NCBI GenBank assembly: GCA_036390995.1
Contig: DASWAT010000079.1
Span: forward strand, 1 to 14,346
Source: DASQQQ01 sp036390995
GTDB taxonomy: Bacteria > Actinomycetota > UBA4738 > HRBIN12
Direction: 5' to 3'
Length of the DNA stretch: 14,346 nucleotides
Below, in pieces: positions 14,308-14,346 of the stretch. Position 1 is the first letter of the stretch; the number at the start of each line of letters is the position of its first letter. The notes under the pieces are model-generated. The model made no database searches. It saw only the letters and a list, made by a program, of their open reading frames with translations, and was not told the DNA's origin. Both the position numbers and the translations under genes were made by a program.

Positions 14308-14346
14308 GGGAGGGGCTTCGTGGATCAGACGACCGTCACTTCCAGA

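Noticed and set aside
1..14346. Search for a defence island, biosynthetic cluster, prophage or RNA gene
   Set aside because: No supporting gene set or RNA structure is visible. The CPBP and YbaK-like genes alone do not make such a system.

Overview
The window is about 14.3 kb of very GC-rich, densely coding chromosomal DNA. It looks like an actinobacterium (Actinomycetota), probably a deep-branching or uncultured one. Three things point there: strong G/C bias at third codon positions; a block of metG, rsmI and a protein O-mannosyltransferase gene (pmt) with a DUF3052 gene, which resembles the Mycobacterium tuberculosis Rv1002c-Rv1007c neighbourhood; and TANNNT -10-like boxes lying only 6-9 nt before several start codons, as expected for leaderless actinobacterial transcripts. 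No rRNA, tRNA, CRISPR array, transposase, phage gene or attachment site is visible, and no gene-free stretch exceeds about 115 bases. The species cannot be named from this sequence.

Left part (14-5528). Reading leftward are rsmI (16S rRNA methyltransferase), an overlapping membrane-anchored matrixin-like zinc metalloprotease, and metG (methionyl-tRNA synthetase, Thermus-like single zinc knuckle). Reading rightward from a 46-bp divergent gap are a DUF3052 gene and, with an ATGA overlap, pmt. The protease has a Thr/Pro-rich stalk just outside its membrane anchor, the kind of segment that Pmt enzymes modify.

Middle part (5529-9336). A short GC-rich repeat/hairpin region is followed by a 660-residue S15/CocE-type serine hydrolase with a complete triad. 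On the opposite strand are a short YbaK-like deacylase domain that looks truncated at both ends, and a CPBP (CAAX-protease/Abi-like) membrane protein. The CPBP gene diverges from an unrecognised 172-residue protein, and the two putative promoters almost touch.

Right part (9337-14346). A DAO-type FAD oxidoreductase and a pirin face each other. Upstream of pirin is a stand-alone Lrp/AsnC effector-binding domain, which diverges from a family GH4 glycosidase (CHSV type, alpha-galactosidase/galacturonidase-like). An MFS transporter of the LacY/HcaT-like type converges on the glycosidase gene, with only 4 bases between the stop codons. A sugar uptake and cleavage pair is plausible but unproven.

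Most of the window is housekeeping and ordinary accessory metabolism. I do not see a clear new multi-gene system. The points most worth checking are the protease-Pmt pairing, the eroded YbaK gene, the 19-bp dyad before metG, the touching divergent promoters and the unrecognised 172-residue protein.
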